Below are positions 33,699-46,240 of a DNA stretch of 64,000 nucleotides, piece after piece. The translations under genes were made by a program, and so were the position numbers. The notes beneath the pieces are model-generated. The model was not told where the DNA came from. It did no database searches and saw only the letters and a program-made list of their open reading frames with translations. How positions within the stretch are numbered: the stretch's first letter is position 1; the number at the start of each line of letters is the position of its first letter. The stretch comes from Echinarachnius parma (Eukaryota > Echinodermata > Echinoidea > Clypeasteroida > Echinarachniidae), in contig JBAMJV010007179.1 of assembly GCA_037951105.1 (NCBI GenBank), positions 17,130-81,129 of the forward strand, written 5' to 3'.

Positions 33699-34477
33699 TA
33701 ATGCAAACCACTGTTTGCCCAGGTTTTATTGCCCATCAAAGTGATCCATTAACTTTATAATACTTTTGCAAAAGTGATACTTGAGACCTCAATCATAAAT
33801 CAATATCATAGTATGATTCTTTTGAATGATATCTGATATTTGCATAGAAAAGGAATGTTTACTTAGAAGCTAAAGCAAAAAGGAAAAATCGATGTCAGAT
33901 TTTATCCCTGATTGTTTGTGCGAAGTACTAGAATTCCGATACTGTGAACGATAAAAGTATCCAAATTCTGATCATTTTGACTAAAATTTAAAAAGTGTTC
34001 CGAAATGCTTTTCAATTAAATCTTAATTTTAAATACATGTATCTCCATAACCCGAGACATTTGACTAATCAGAACCCATTTAATTATTATGTTACTATTA
34101 GCCCAACAAAAAGGTACAAGAGAAGTGTGAAAGCTCCAAGTTATTTGGTTGAATTTGACAAAGTTAATGGGTCACTTTAATGTTTGATTCCCTTCTGAAT
34201 TAAAAACAAAATCAAGAAGTCAGTCTGGAGAATGAGATGAAACCAAAGACTAAGAGTATGTGCCTTGCAGATTAACTTCTCTCCTTTGTACTTTCATTCA
34301 GAGTGCTGGTCTTACATTCAATGCATTAGACTTGCAACAGAAAAGTCAACATCTAACTTCTATTAGCGAGCAAACGTTCTGAAATTTCTGAATTCCTGTC
34401 AATAAACGGAAAGTTCTGAGTGCGCTCGCCTCCACCCTTTCTCTTTGGTACATGTATCTACGTGAATAAAACCAAGA

Positions 34478-34762
34478 ATTTTTGCCACAAGATGAATTCA
34501 AAGTAAAGAGTAACAGAAGTGAGATTTAAGTAGAGATTTTTAGCCAAATTTGGATTCAAGTGGATAATTTTGGTGAGAGATTTTATTCAGGTAGGGAATT
34601 TTCACCACAAGTTGAATGCAGGAGGATCATTTCTTTTTGCCAGAAGTAGAATTCAAGATGATACTTTAGCCACAAGTTGATTTCAAGTAGAGGAATTTAG
34701 GCAAGAAGTGTATATTCATGCAGACAACTCTAGTCACAAGTTGAATTCAAGTGGGATATAGG
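34478..34762. repeat. Degenerate ~48-bp tandem repeat upstream of candidate exon 1b
   Basis: CCACAAGATGAATTCAAAGT, CACAAGTTGAATGCAGGAGG, CCACAAGTTGATTTCAAGTA and CACAAGTTGAATTCAAGTGG recur with a period near 48-50 bases, about six copies with heavy drift. The array ends about 115 bases before the ATG at 34,877. Confidence 0.65.
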
Positions 34763-34876
34763 GTACAATATTGAAATCTGGCGTAGTGTTTAATCCATAC
34801 TCCATAAAAATAAGGGAAATATATTGAACTGTTACTGGGAGGAGAACGATATACTTGTGTGATTTTTTGGGGGAAA

Positions 34877-35018
34877 ATGGAAGGCTCTCCACGAAGTTCT
34901 CGCAGATACTCTGTTGCATTCAACACGATACCTAAGGCAAAATCAGCTGGGACGCCAAATGGTAGGAGAAAGACTTTCTTTTCTACTGTGATGTTGCAAG
35001 ACCAAGAAATGTTACTAA
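34877..35018 (+). CDS. Candidate alternative first exon 1b
   Basis: An ATG opens 47 codons (MEGSPRSSRRYSVAFNTIPK..., then GRRKTFFST and LQDQEMLL) up to donor A|GTAAGTGAA in phase 1. It is clearly related to the exon at 30,719 but much diverged, so the pair is an old duplication kept open. RRYS fits the RRxS pattern of basophilic kinases; that is only a motif match. It is spliceable in phase to 49,726. Confidence 0.55.
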
Positions 35019-36599
35019 GTAAGTGAAACTTTGAAAGTTACAAATAATTACTTATGAATCGTGAAAATTGTACAAATTGAGATGTAGTTGACATAAATTC
35101 TTGGTATTGTGAAAGTTTTTGTACAATCAGGTAAGACTCAGAGTGAGCTGTAATGCTGCAAGACTCAAGACCAAGAAATGTTGGAAAAACGTTTTGAGTT
35201 TACAAGTTAGTGCTTCATGGTGGAAATTATGTGAGAATCGTTGGGGAATTTGAAAGCAATAAATAGTAGATGGTTATCAGAATTACTAGTATATTAAATG
35301 TGCTATAGCAAGAAGGTCTACTACTACCAAAAAAGTAAAACAATACAAAGTAGCAGAAATAACCTTTAAATATGGACAAAATACAAACAAAGATTAATTT
35401 TTTTTCTTCTCTTTTACAGCTATATTTTGCAAGACTTGGCAATTTTTGCATCAGACCTATTTTTTTTCTTTCAAATTTAATACTTGAACTGTTCAAAGCA
35501 AAATTGCAAATACCATTTTACACTTAGCATATTGTATTGTTCCCAAGGAGACAGTGAATGCATGAATGCATGCATTTGCCACAATAGCACCAGTCAAAAA
35601 CAATTCCACATCACTCATTACAGTTGGCTTTTCATAAGTTCAAAATCGATTTTTGTAGTGATGCATTCATAATATATTATGTGCAATAATGAAATAATCT
35701 ATTTGCTTCCCCCATCATTGCACGGGTCTGCACACTCAAGGTCTTTTTGGAATTATAATGGGTCTGATATTGATCTTGTCAATTGGTCTGGACATTGTTG
35801 TTAATTACTGATATGCGATGTCAAGTGGCCTCAAGTGATAATTTTTACAACCATTAATCATGTTTTTGGAAGATAGCACAGTACCTTTCTTCAATAATGT
35901 CCATCCTAGCCCAGTTATTAAAGCGCAAATGTATATATTACCAAGAGAATTATCACTAGTTGGTTATTGGTTTAGTCGCTCAGTTTCTTTGTTGTGTGTT
36001 TACAGAAAACAGTTTTCAAACTTGGACTTTGCTGTGTTATACCGTGGTCAATTCGGTCATTTGCTAGGTTAATGAGTCTTGTGACTTCTTGACCAAACAT
36101 CATTTTTAATTTTTTGGATAAGAGAAAATCAATTTTGGTTCTCATAAAGTTTGCAGTTTTGTTGATAGCAACTAGGCATGATACTTTATTGGAGCAGTTC
36201 TTTTGATACCTTGGAAATATTTATAGCATTTTACCTCCAATCCTTTTAGAGTAGCAGTTCATTTTTTGGATCATTATATTTCTAGCATAAAATGTATAGT
36301 TATTGGCACAATCAATGCTGCCGTTCTGTGATTAAAATCTAGAAGTTTCATTTTCTCACGACTCGCTCGAGAGATCACTTGCTGATAATTTTATAGGCTG
36401 AACAAAATGATACATCAATTAATTTGCTCTTTGGGTTTCAGTACCTGTACTGAATGGACTGAAAGATATCAGTTTGTGATATTTAGGTTATCCAAACCTC
36501 TCAGAGATTAAGAGTTGACTCTGTATAATCTAGCCGTATAGCAGATTTTCATGGAATCCTACAAGCTCTTGGAGTAATTTTTTTGAGTGGAATCTACCT

Positions 36600-36920
36600 C
36601 AAAGGTTTATTGATATCGTTGTGCCAGCAAACTTATTGTTCTGTGAGTTGCAAATTTGAAGGAATCATACAAATTGATGGAGTAACATTTATACATATTG
36701 ATTGAACAGGGTTCTAGAAACCACCTTGTTCTGCGCATTGCAAATTTGATGGAATCGTTCAACATGTCACGGAGTAAAATTTGTGTAGAATCGACCTCTT
36801 AGCGTATACAAATCTTAATCTAGCCCTATAGTAAATTTGAAGGAATATCCTACCTCTTAGCATACATTGATTGAAATTTTTGCCAGCAACGGCATTGTTC
36901 TGTTGAGTTGCAAACTCATA
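36600..36920. repeat. Degenerate repeats upstream of candidate exon 1c
   Basis: TTGTTCTGTGAGTTGCAAAT (36,636), TTGTTCTGCGCATTGCAAAT (36,727) and TTGTTCTGTTGAGTTGCAAA (36,894) each precede related sequence (TTGAAGGAATC, GGAGTAA). The last copy runs straight into the ATG at 36,926, so the first exon's leader lies in the repeat. Confidence 0.6.
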
Positions 36921-36925
36921 ATACA

Positions 36926-37124
36926 ATGAGGGATAATTCACCCAACAAACTGTCCTCCGGGGACAATTCCAATCGCGCTGCGGAACCCACGTCGCCAAGA
37001 ATGTCCGCAACAAGAAGGCGAGGCCAGTCCTTCAACAAACCGCCATCGGCCAAATCTAAATCACGACTTGAAAGGCGTCCTCACACTGTGTCCGCTAGGA
37101 TCAGAAATAGCTCTGGCAGATCAG
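36926..37124 (+). CDS. Candidate alternative first exon 1c
   Basis: An ATG opens 66 codons (MRDNSPNKLSSGDNSNRAAE..., then ATRRRGQSFNKPPSAKSKSR and RRPHTVSARIRNSSGRS) to donor G|GTGAGATTC in phase 1. It is Ser/Arg/Pro-rich and GC-rich, with no stop. It shares RR-x-H-T-V with exon 1a. It joins in phase to 49,726. It is predicted to be disordered; no domain was recognised. Confidence 0.55.
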
Positions 37125-37384
37125 GTGAGATTCTGTGAAATGCGTTGACTATAGTCAGTGTAAGAAATAACAAATATTTCTTTCTTCTGTTTTGTTGTTG
37201 TTGAGGAGTCCTATGCATAACATCAAACCTGACTGTATAGCACTAATCGTTTCCCTTTTATTCAAGGGCTATACCAGCCCTAGTACCCTCTTAGGTTTGC
37301 ATTTTGATATGGTCTTGTGTTATTTCAAACTTTCTGGTGCTGTTTCCTTACATTTTGATTGTGGACCTCAAGACCTGATAGGAG

Positions 37385-38393
37385 TAGGTGATTAAGGCTG
37401 AGTCGGTTCGGTCGATCACACCGGTTACCGACCGTTTCAATCGGGACCCGGTTTCGTTATATCGGTAACGGTGCCCCGAAAAAAAAAAGAAATAAAAAAA
37501 AAAAAATGTTAAAAAAGAAATTAAGATTATCACTTAATGTAGCGGAATTCAAGTAAAAACGGGGCAATTGTTATCATTTACTTTAAAGAGTGGTTATTTT
37601 CGAGAAATTCTTGGTTCGTTACTTCGTTTGACAGTCAGAAATTGAACAGGAAGCGCAAAATTGCTAGTCATTTGAACGATATTATTGGCGGATGTGCACA
37701 CAAAGTTAGTCCGATACTCCAGGGGAGTTGTCTGATGGATCTTCGTATGATCCAGCTGATGAGCCAGTGCATTCAAAAGTGGCTCAAAATACGTATTTTG
37801 GTCATTTGCAACATTTTAAAATGTTTTGATATTCTACTTACAGGATTTCATGGCGTTAGCTGAACAGAAACAAAAATGAGCCCCAAAACAATGAAAACAA
37901 TTACGCAAAATATCGATAAAAAACGGCTACATGTATAACGTATGGCGGATGAATTAACATAGCTCCGTCGCGGAAGGATCTCGCGTAAGAAAAAAAAGAC
38001 CCGTAACCTGCACGCAAAGTATACGAGCGATATGCATGAAACAGCGGCTTGAAAACTTGCTGCTAGCTAGCTACAACCGATCGATTTCTAGGTCCAATTT
38101 ACTTCGGAAAAAATACTTTTCTTGCAAAACTGAGTTAATTCTGGATAGTCTGTAACTATTTTCCCGTAAAGATTGATATGTAAAGTCATAAAAGCCTCAG
38201 TATGTTATTTGCATATAAAAAGAGCAATATAAGCCCCAAACAGTGCATTTTTGCCGATGCTTGCACGATTGCGTGATTTTACCCATCCGAGTTTCGACGG
38301 TGAAAATTTATCGGGATACCGGTTCCCGACCGGTAAAAGTTTATCGGGACCCGGTTCCGAATATATCCGACATGACTCAGGCTTATAGGTGAT
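37385..38393 (-). mobile_element. Non-autonomous element with 8-bp duplication TAGGTGAT (copy B)
   Basis: The element is 37393-38385 (993 bp), flanked by identical TAGGTGAT. It begins TAAGGCTGAGTCGGTTCGGT and ends CATGACTCAGGCTTA. It is the inverse of copy A at 15,394-16,711, sharing its ends and the block GAACGATATTATTGGCGGAT, but lacking one arm of copy A's internal foldback. The 60-aa open frame shared by both copies matches no family I know. Confidence 0.85.
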
Positions 38394-38786
38394 TAAACAT
38401 TGCTCAGATTAGAAGAGGAAAGATGATGATTAAAACTATTCATGAAAGACAACCAATATTGTTCTTTTATCTTTAGTTTGCTTATTTTGAAGCTCTAGAA
38501 GGGAGTAAACATACTTGAGACATACTTGTGTAATTGTTCAGTTCTCTAGAAGTAGTTTCCTTACTGTTTACATTTTGATTGTGGATCTCAAGACATTAGT
38601 GGAGTTCTTAGTGATGATTTTAGTTCTCAAATATTAATGTGATGTATTTGCTTTTATTTCTGTATGTTCTGGAATTGAAGGCAGATCATATAATTGTTTA
38701 TTGCTAACTAGGATTGGCTAAGTACACCTACGGCTAAACCAGGTAACCACAGTTTGGAACCAAATGCAATGTCATGAATATGAACC

Positions 38787-38936
38787 CAGGGCCCGTTTCA
38801 TAAACCTTTTCAAATTATTCTAATACTCCAATTATTGTAATGACCATGGCAACAACTATAATGCACCAAGCTGAGTGGTTGTTGGCAGAGTAGTTACAAT
38901 GATTGGAATTTATTACGAAAATGATAATTAAATTCC
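38787..38936. mobile_element. MITE, GGGCCCGTTTCATAAAAC family, copy 2
   Basis: The left end is GGGCCCGTTTCATAAACC. The interior GACCATGGCAACAACTATAA is the inverse of the GTTGCCATGGTAG part of copy 3. The right end is degenerate. Confidence 0.7.
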
Positions 38937-39142
38937 TTGTCTCCCATCTGGTTTCCTGGGGGAAAAAACATATTACAACCTTGCTCAAAACTCTATTCCC
39001 GGTAATGTTGGTGGTCCCAGCTTTTTAAATTCTTTTGTTTTTTAACCCTCATATAATAAGATACTTGGTATAAAAACTAAAAAGGTTATTTTCATGGTCG
39101 CTAGGTCTTCGTTATAATGAGGCCCTATTAAACTGAATATGT

Positions 39143-39643
39143 CCCAGCGTGTTCACACTCAAACATTTTCATCCCTTAATCATGACTAAAGAATCATGAC
39201 TAACGATACGACGTATCGTTAGTCATGATTAAACCAAACTAACTCTTACGTTCACACACAAAGCCAATATTCCACAACAGCTGGCTTCCAGGTGCACCGA
39301 ACATCGTATAAGTGTGCAGTTCGCTACTGCGCAGTGTGTTGTCCTGTTCGCGCGAACGTTCACGTTAAGCCACGCCCATTAGTTACGAGTCGTATAGCTA
39401 ATCATGATTAAAGCGAGCGACCGTCGTTCACACACGAACAGAGCGTGATTCTATAGTCAGCTCTCGTACGAAACGACGATAAAACCTGTGTTTCGTTAGT
39501 CATGACTAACGATACGTCGTTTCGTTAATCAGCGTTCAGACACACAAATTTCATCGTATAGCTAATCAGCAGCTGATTCTATAGTCAGCTGCTGATTCTT
39601 TAGTCATGATTAAGGGATGAAATTTTTGTGTGTGAACACGGGG
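39143..39643. mobile_element. TIR element with iterated ATCATGACTAA words
   Basis: The left end CCCAGCGTGTTCACACTC, then TTTCATCCCTTAATCATGAC, is mirrored on the right by GTCATGATTAAGGGATGAAA, then GTGTGTGAACACGGGG. Palindromic words of the form TTAGTCATGACTAA and TATCGTTAGTC recur at least eight times near both ends. No coding sequence; target duplication not certain. Confidence 0.7.
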
Positions 39644-40875
39644 TTAGTGCCTATTTTGGTTAGGGTCCTGTCCAGTTTGTGTTTCCCTTTAGGCTAAGCA
39701 TGCCCATATAGCATGCCCATTGTATTGAACCTCGATAGACATTGTATTTTCTGGTATATGCCCTAATTGAAATATTAAAAATTACTCTTTTGAAATTGAT
39801 GGACATTTTACCCCCTGTAAAGGGAACCATTTGTTGTTCCCTGAAATTATATGGATATGCTTTAAAAGCTAAAATATGAAGTATTAATTGGTACATCATT
39901 TTTCTTCATATAAATTATACCATAACCAGAACACAATTACCCCCCCCCCCCCCCCCTCTTTTTAATTTTATTTCAAGCTTTAAAAAATAATCACTAAAGT
40001 GTGACTATTGACAAGTGTTTTTGTTAATCTTTGAATACAAATCTGTGTATGGTATCGATCGGCTTTAGCAGCCTATAAAAATGAATTTGTTGTACTCTTT
40101 TATAGTGACACCCTCCCCTTTCATAAATCATCGTTCAACAGACTGCTCCAGGATAAAAGAAATATGGTGATGATAGGTCATTACTTCTTTGTGATCCATT
40201 TATCGCATTTAGCATCTGCGTCAATAAGAGTGTCAATACCTGTGTTACCATAGCAACGGTCACTAGACTGTCATCTGTCGCCTGCCCTCTATCTATCTCA
40301 TTTTCTTTCGTTGAATGGTTTTCAAATATTAATGATGAAACTTGATGCGCCTTTTTTTTTTTGCCACCCTTCTATAGAAACTTCCCCCCAGTGGCAAGCT
40401 GGTTGTCTCTTTTTGTCCATGTACAAGGTCATACATAGTGTATACACCCATCTTTCATTTGCCAAACTTGCAGCCTGTTTGGAGGGAATTACTGTGGATT
40501 TATGGGATTATTTTGTCAATTGTAGACCAAGCTGATGGTAGACCACACATTTGCAAGAGGAATAATTACAGTTTTACTTCGATGATCAGAATTTTCACTG
40601 TGATCTACAATCATCAGATACTGATCTGATCTGATATCTGATTTGCTAAAAATCTGATACTGAAATGACACAGATTATTGACTTGTTTGCCCCCAGCGCA
40701 ATATTTGCAAAAAGATTGGACACTCAAGGATTATTTACTTCAGGAAAGCTTTTCATCATCGCTAATCATAATTTTCTTAAAGCGTTACTAAAAATCTGAT
40801 AATTAGAATACTCATTAATTTGGAGAAAGCTTTTAATCATTGATGATCTATAATATTTGCTAAAAGTTGGTTACA

Positions 40876-40971
40876 ATGAGTAGAGTCGGAAGGGCAGTGT
40901 TATTCATGGTTTAGGAGGACGTAAGCTGTCGGTCAAACCTGACGATTCAAGTTCAAGACATGGCTCTAGCT
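40876..40971 (+). pseudogene. Possible alternative first exon 1d with a frame break
   Basis: ATG opens MSRVGR and, after an apparent one-base loss near 40,895, the reading continues SVIHGLGGRKLSVKPDDSSS, then RHGSS, to donor T|GTAAGT. The pattern VGR-(x)-S-V-I parallels VGRRHTVI of exon 1a. With the missing base restored in count only, the exit phase would be 1. Without it the ATG frame meets TAG after 12 codons. The similarity is short and could be chance. Confidence 0.3.
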
Positions 40972-41473
40972 GTAAGTTTATTGAATTTTCAAATTATTTA
41001 TTTAGGCTATCCTAGCATGATCAATCGATTAACAAAATAGCTAATATCTGTATTAGTTTTGTCAAGTTGCATTTATCTCAGAAATTTCATATTATAGTGA
41101 ATAAAGTACAGAATGTTAAATGTTAAGGCATATTAACCAGCAAAACTGGTTTTGCATTAAGTTTATTTGTTTTGTTTTATTAGTTACAGTACAACAAATA
41201 TGAAGTGTAAATGACTTAAGTGAAATTCAATTTCCATGGTCATAAGAATCCCAAAGCTTCAACAAAATCTTGTTTATGAAAATGGAAACACAATGCAGCC
41301 ATAAAGTTACTTTTGATATATACACAAACAAAGGGGAGTAAGGAGAAGGAAAATGAAAAAGAAGAGGAAATACAATTAGGAGAAAGATAACACATGAAGA
41401 TGAAGCAGCTGACAAAGAAGGAAATATTAAACCATTCAGGACTGGTCCGGCAAATACTCGGGCTTGGGTCACT

Positions 41474-41616
41474 GGGCCCCGTTTCATAAAACCTTTGCAA
41501 TTGTTGTAAGTGTCCAGTTATTGTAACTAGTTGGTTAACAGCCAATCAGCATTGAGCATTGCAGCTGTTGCCATGGTAGTTACAACAATTGCAAACGTTT
41601 TATGAAAAGGGAGCCG
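41474..41616. mobile_element. MITE, GGGCCCGTTTCATAAAAC family, copy 3
   Basis: The left end GGGCCCCGTTTCATAAAACC, then TTTGCAATTGTTGTAA, is mirrored by TTACAACAATTGCAAACGTT, then TTATGAAAAGGG. It is the best-preserved copy of the three. Confidence 0.8.
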
Positions 41617-43437
41617 AACGGGTTAAAAGGCGATTATGAAAAGTATATAGATAAGTAGAAAACAAGTTTATTGGGAGGGGGGGGGCACTACTTTTCAAGC
41701 TTGCCTGCATCAAAGTAGCACTCTAAAAAAAAATTTGCATTGAATTCTATGCAAATTTAAGGGGGTTTGGGGCATTTGCGGGGGCTAAATCGCCCAAAAC
41801 CCATGTTTTGTTTTTTTTATTGAAGAGAAGGCATAACAATAAGAAGAAAAACAAATTTATGATGGAGTAGAAAAAAGAGAAGTGGAGAAGATGATTAAAT
41901 TGCTTCTAAAAGAAAAAAGGAGTAGATGATAATAAAACTATCCCAAAAGACAATACAAATTGATCTGCTTCTATCCATCTTTAGTTTGTGTAGGTGAAGC
42001 TCTACGTAGCAACTATAGAATATTTTGAAGCGCTTGAAGAGAGTAAACATACTTGAGATGGTAGTGGGCCGGGGGTACATGAAGATTCTGTCAACAAATT
42101 AAATAATGACATCATGTTTCTCTGTTTTTCTCTCTTTCAACTAAATCTTTGCCGCAAACCAAATGTCCAAGTGTGGCTTCAAATTATTTTTTGGTACGAT
42201 ATATACCTTGTCACTCCTTGACGTGCTAATCATTGGTTTAAAAAAGACAAAGAAAATGTAGAAAACAACCAAAAAGAAGGATAAGTTATTCAATAAAAAT
42301 TCCACCTTTGACAATAGCTGTGCACATTTATGGTTTTCTAATCTTATTGTATTTGATTTTGTTCTACATGTACTTCAGTTATTGATTTTCCAAACCTACA
42401 TAATTAATATGTTTAGTTAAGATGGACTGCTTAGGGACCAGAATGCACAGGCAAGAGAGGTTGGGGAGAGAGAGCGAGATAGAAAAATAGAAGAGAAAGA
42501 GAGAGAGGAAAGGAAATATATGAAGGTAAAGTTTCTAGGTATATGAAACACTTGTATTTCATAGGAAGTGAAAGGATGCATGATTTGTTTGATTTTAGTT
42601 TTGCCACAACCATTCTGAACATTTTGTTTAACAGTAATCTTCTGCATCGTCTGTTCCAAAGGAACTACTAAAGAAAGAAAATATTGTTGGATTATAAAAT
42701 GGACTAGCATATTCGGCTACGGATGCTACTTTCAAGTACATGTGTTATAAATTATATTTTCTTATAATTGATGATGTTTGATTAATGTTCTGTGTTCATG
42801 GTTTACCAAATTTGTGTGGATCACTGATGGCTGAATTGAGAAATGTGCATTTCAGCAAACCTGTGCAGTTGGGTAAGCATGTCAAAGAGTACTTACAACT
42901 TACTATTCTCACTATAACTGCCCTGAATATAAAATTGGCAAAATCATAATATCACTCACTGGCAGAATTTGAGCATCTTGTCTTCTTCATTTTATTTGTA
43001 GACTGCTGAACAGAAGTCAGTTCACTTAAACTTCTTTCCAGTCAGGGATATGTTTGTTACCATTTTATGCAGATTCTCAAAACTTGATTCCTTAATCAGA
43101 TAAAGGTACATGTCAAATGTGAAAACCATATATAATGTCTGACGTACTCCCCAGCAGTCACCATAGTTTGAACTGCCATATTTGAACAAGTTCCTGTTTT
43201 ATTTGTAGATTGAAGAGCAGAAGTCAGTTATTTCCAAATGGCAGGCACAGTAATTGAAGTAAATTTACTCTTAGCAAACCCGTATAAAAACTTGCAAACA
43301 AATGAAAACTGGCCTTTATTGTATTTGGCTGTTCAATATTTGCTTGAGAGTTCTTGGTCTAGTGACAAAATTACAGAGCAGTGTTCTAAAAAGAGAATGA
43401 TCTCTTTGGTATCTAAGGACACATTTGTTGTTTTCAT

Positions 43438-43528
43438 GGGCGTCGATCTCTCATTGATACCCATTCATCGGGGCGGGATGATCTATTCATTCATCCCCCC
43501 TGATGAATAGGTATTACGTAAGTATCGA
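43438..43528. mobile_element. 90-bp palindromic MITE, GGGCGTCGAT ends
   Basis: CATGGGCGTCGATC at the left and GTATCGACGCCCATG at the right, with a hairpin interior (CATTCATCGGGGCGGGATGA against CATCCCCCCTGATGAATAG). It is related by its end motif to the element at 61,723. Flanks are similar but not identical (GTTGTTTT and TTGTTCTT). Confidence 0.6.
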
Positions 43529-45347
43529 CGCCCATGTTGTTCTTTCATTATAATTGTTTATTTCAATCAAGGAAATGAAACCTGATATTCCAAAATATTA
43601 CAATTATTAACTTTGAAAATAAACAATTTGTTAACAAAATACACTCTTGACATATTATTGTATTTTTTTGCTAAATATATATTTTTTATGAACAATTAAG
43701 AAGAGAAGAAATATATTCTCCTTGTCTCCTGTCAAACTTGAAAACTACTCTAAAAAGTGTGTAAATTAAACAAGTTGTATTTTTACCGCCTCCCTTTTGA
43801 GAAATAAAGTACTGTGGAGTACACTAGGGTGACTCAATATTTGCTCAATTGACAATTTCTCTGAGTGTTTATATCGTAAATACTGCTGAAAACTGCACAA
43901 TCTACTGTTAATTGCCAATGTAATAAAATGAGAGTGAGTAAGAAGCCTAGCTTTCAATCCTAGCAGAATCTTTGTCAGGGCAGACATGTATTTGAGTGAA
44001 AAGTTATGGTTACATTAGACTTAGTGTTACAGTTTTGGTTAGGGTTAGAAAATCTGCTTTAAAATTGGTTTGTGATAAATTGATGGTGAAGCAATAGTCG
44101 CCTCAGAAGCAAGAAATCGCGGAACCGGTTTTATAAAGGCTCAGCAGATCAAAGCAGAGTCAATTATTGATAGATCATAATGATAAAGAAGAGAATGGAT
44201 ACACACACACAAATCAATAAATCTAATCAGTTGATTCAAGTGATGTAGACCGATAATCAGATAAGATCAGTCTGAGGGAGCATTAATCTTACTTACATAG
44301 GGCAGGGGGGGGGGGGAATAGCCTGAAACATGTTTTGGAATGTTTTTTTTTATTTATGAACAACAGTTCTAGAACTAATTGTGCATGCCAAATAGAAAAG
44401 ATTAATTGAAGCATTGCATATAGTTTTAAGCAAGATACATGTATGTGAATACTCATTTAATATACTACACATAAGTGTTTTTTATGACAATCAATTATCC
44501 GGCAATACAAATCCATACCATAATCAAGAATTGTAACATTTCATCTTTTAAGAGATAACATCAAATCTTACCTGCAAACATTTAATATATTGTCTTACCT
44601 TGTGGGTGATGAGAACCCTTTTCCCCGATACAGTCTGGTAAGAACAAATAATACATGTTGTGCTTGTAGCATGGTGAACAGATATAATCTGTGTTTTTGA
44701 ATTTAAAACAAAATATAAATTTGTTCTGTTGGAAGAAATATATGTGGCCATGAAAGAAGAGAACATGGTAGGATTAGTAACACAACAGAAGTGTACTGTA
44801 TAACTGTTATGCTTTAAATATATAACAGATATAACAATAAAAATAATTTACTTTATATTCCTGTACATATGGCCTTGAGTGGTTAAAATTAATTAGGTTT
44901 TTGAAAAACAATACAGTGTTTACAACTGTTTTTGTTTTAGACGTGAAATAAATGTGACCATGACTTTAATAGTTCATTGCCAATATTATATTTTTAACCA
45001 AATCATTTGTCGGCAGAGGAAAACAAATTTGATTCGGCCATGAGAGATTAGAAATCCATTTAGATTATTAATTGAAATGATTATGAATTATTAAAATTTC
45101 ATTTTACGTCCCAATTAAAATGGCGATAAATTACTGACACGAATTGTAAAGCTAAATTTAGGGAGTGAAGTTGAAAAATATATATGTATGTGTTGTGTGT
45201 ATGCAGTAGATGTGCATATAATATATATTTATTGAATTTCTCTATTGCATGTAATTTAGTTCAGTTGGTATTGAATTTCTTTGGAAATGTATGCTTTTGA
45301 TGGTAGCTGGTGATTGATTGGTTATCTGATGTACTTTTGTATCAAGC

Positions 45348-45384
45348 ATGAAGTCAAGGAAGTGGAAAGTTATTGCAGCAGCAA
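45348..45384 (+). CDS. Candidate alternative first exon 1e (12 codons)
   Basis: ATG-AAG-TCA-AGG... encodes MKSRKWKVIAAA and meets a consensus donor A|GTGAGT in phase 1. Very short, so weak on its own. It is kept because the phase matches the other candidates and the exon at 49,726. Confidence 0.3.
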
Positions 45385-45744
45385 GTGAGTTAGCTATTTC
45401 ATTTTTTATTGAAAATAAGATACAAGAATTGTTTTCTTTTTGTGTTTTTGAAGTTATTCATCCGTTTGTTTATCCAACCCGTTTTCGTTCTCCTTTTTTT
45501 TTCTTCAATTTGTGTAACTCACTTTTTGTAATGTCTGGTTTTGTGTCATGAAATGATGTGGCATGAATGACATTTATTTTTTGCCCTAGGTATGAAATGA
45601 ATGATGTTTGCATTGAGTTTTTTTCTTCTTGTTTTCAAATACCGGAAAGAAAAAGAAGCTCTATATTGTTTATTAGAGCTCAGAAGTTCTTATGATTCTT
45701 AAAAGCTCTTTAAAGGTGTGATAAATCTTGAACTTACCTTCCTA

Positions 45745-46240
45745 TACTGTATACGCCAATATTTTCGCGAATGAGAGGGTAAAGGACATTTTCGCACATT
45801 GTTGATTTCGCGATCGGCAAGTCACGCCGCTGGGAAAACAGTTCACTCAAAAGTAGTGACAAAATGCAGCACATTTATGACAATAAATCATCATATAATA
45901 TACAGCAAATTCGTAAATCAATTACAGTTTTATCATTTCTGACATGATTTTTATGGAAATATGGTAACATACTGTTCAGATTTACCTCGATAACAAAATT
46001 TCCGACGTATCTATATTGAGCTTTGACAGCTGCTTTCTTTTTATGCGGTAGCTACCACTACTAGACCACTACTTGATGTTTGCCGGGGGACTGGCCGACC
46101 AATTGTATGCTCGCAAATGCCTGCTTTAAGATTTTACAAATGACTGGCAATATGTTGGCGTGTTGTTATTACGCGTCTCTCTACTGATACGCGAAATTCG
46201 CGAAAATAAAAGCCTCGCGAAATTAACAGCTTATACAGTA
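45745..46240. mobile_element. MITE with TA duplication, CTGTATA ends
   Basis: The element is 45747-46238, flanked by TA. The left end is CTGTATACGCCAATATTTTC, then GCGAA; the right end inverts to CTGTATAAGCTGTTAATTTC, then GCGA. AATTTCGCGA-type words recur inside both ends. It is consistent with a Tc1/mariner-type MITE. Confidence 0.65.

Noticed and set aside
42421..42528. Glu/Arg-rich segment (LLRDQNAQAREVGERERDRK...) between AAG and GTAAAG
   Set aside because: It could be a coiled-coil exon and its entry phase would suit the first exons, but it is largely a (GA)n low-complexity tract with a poor acceptor, so it is not called.
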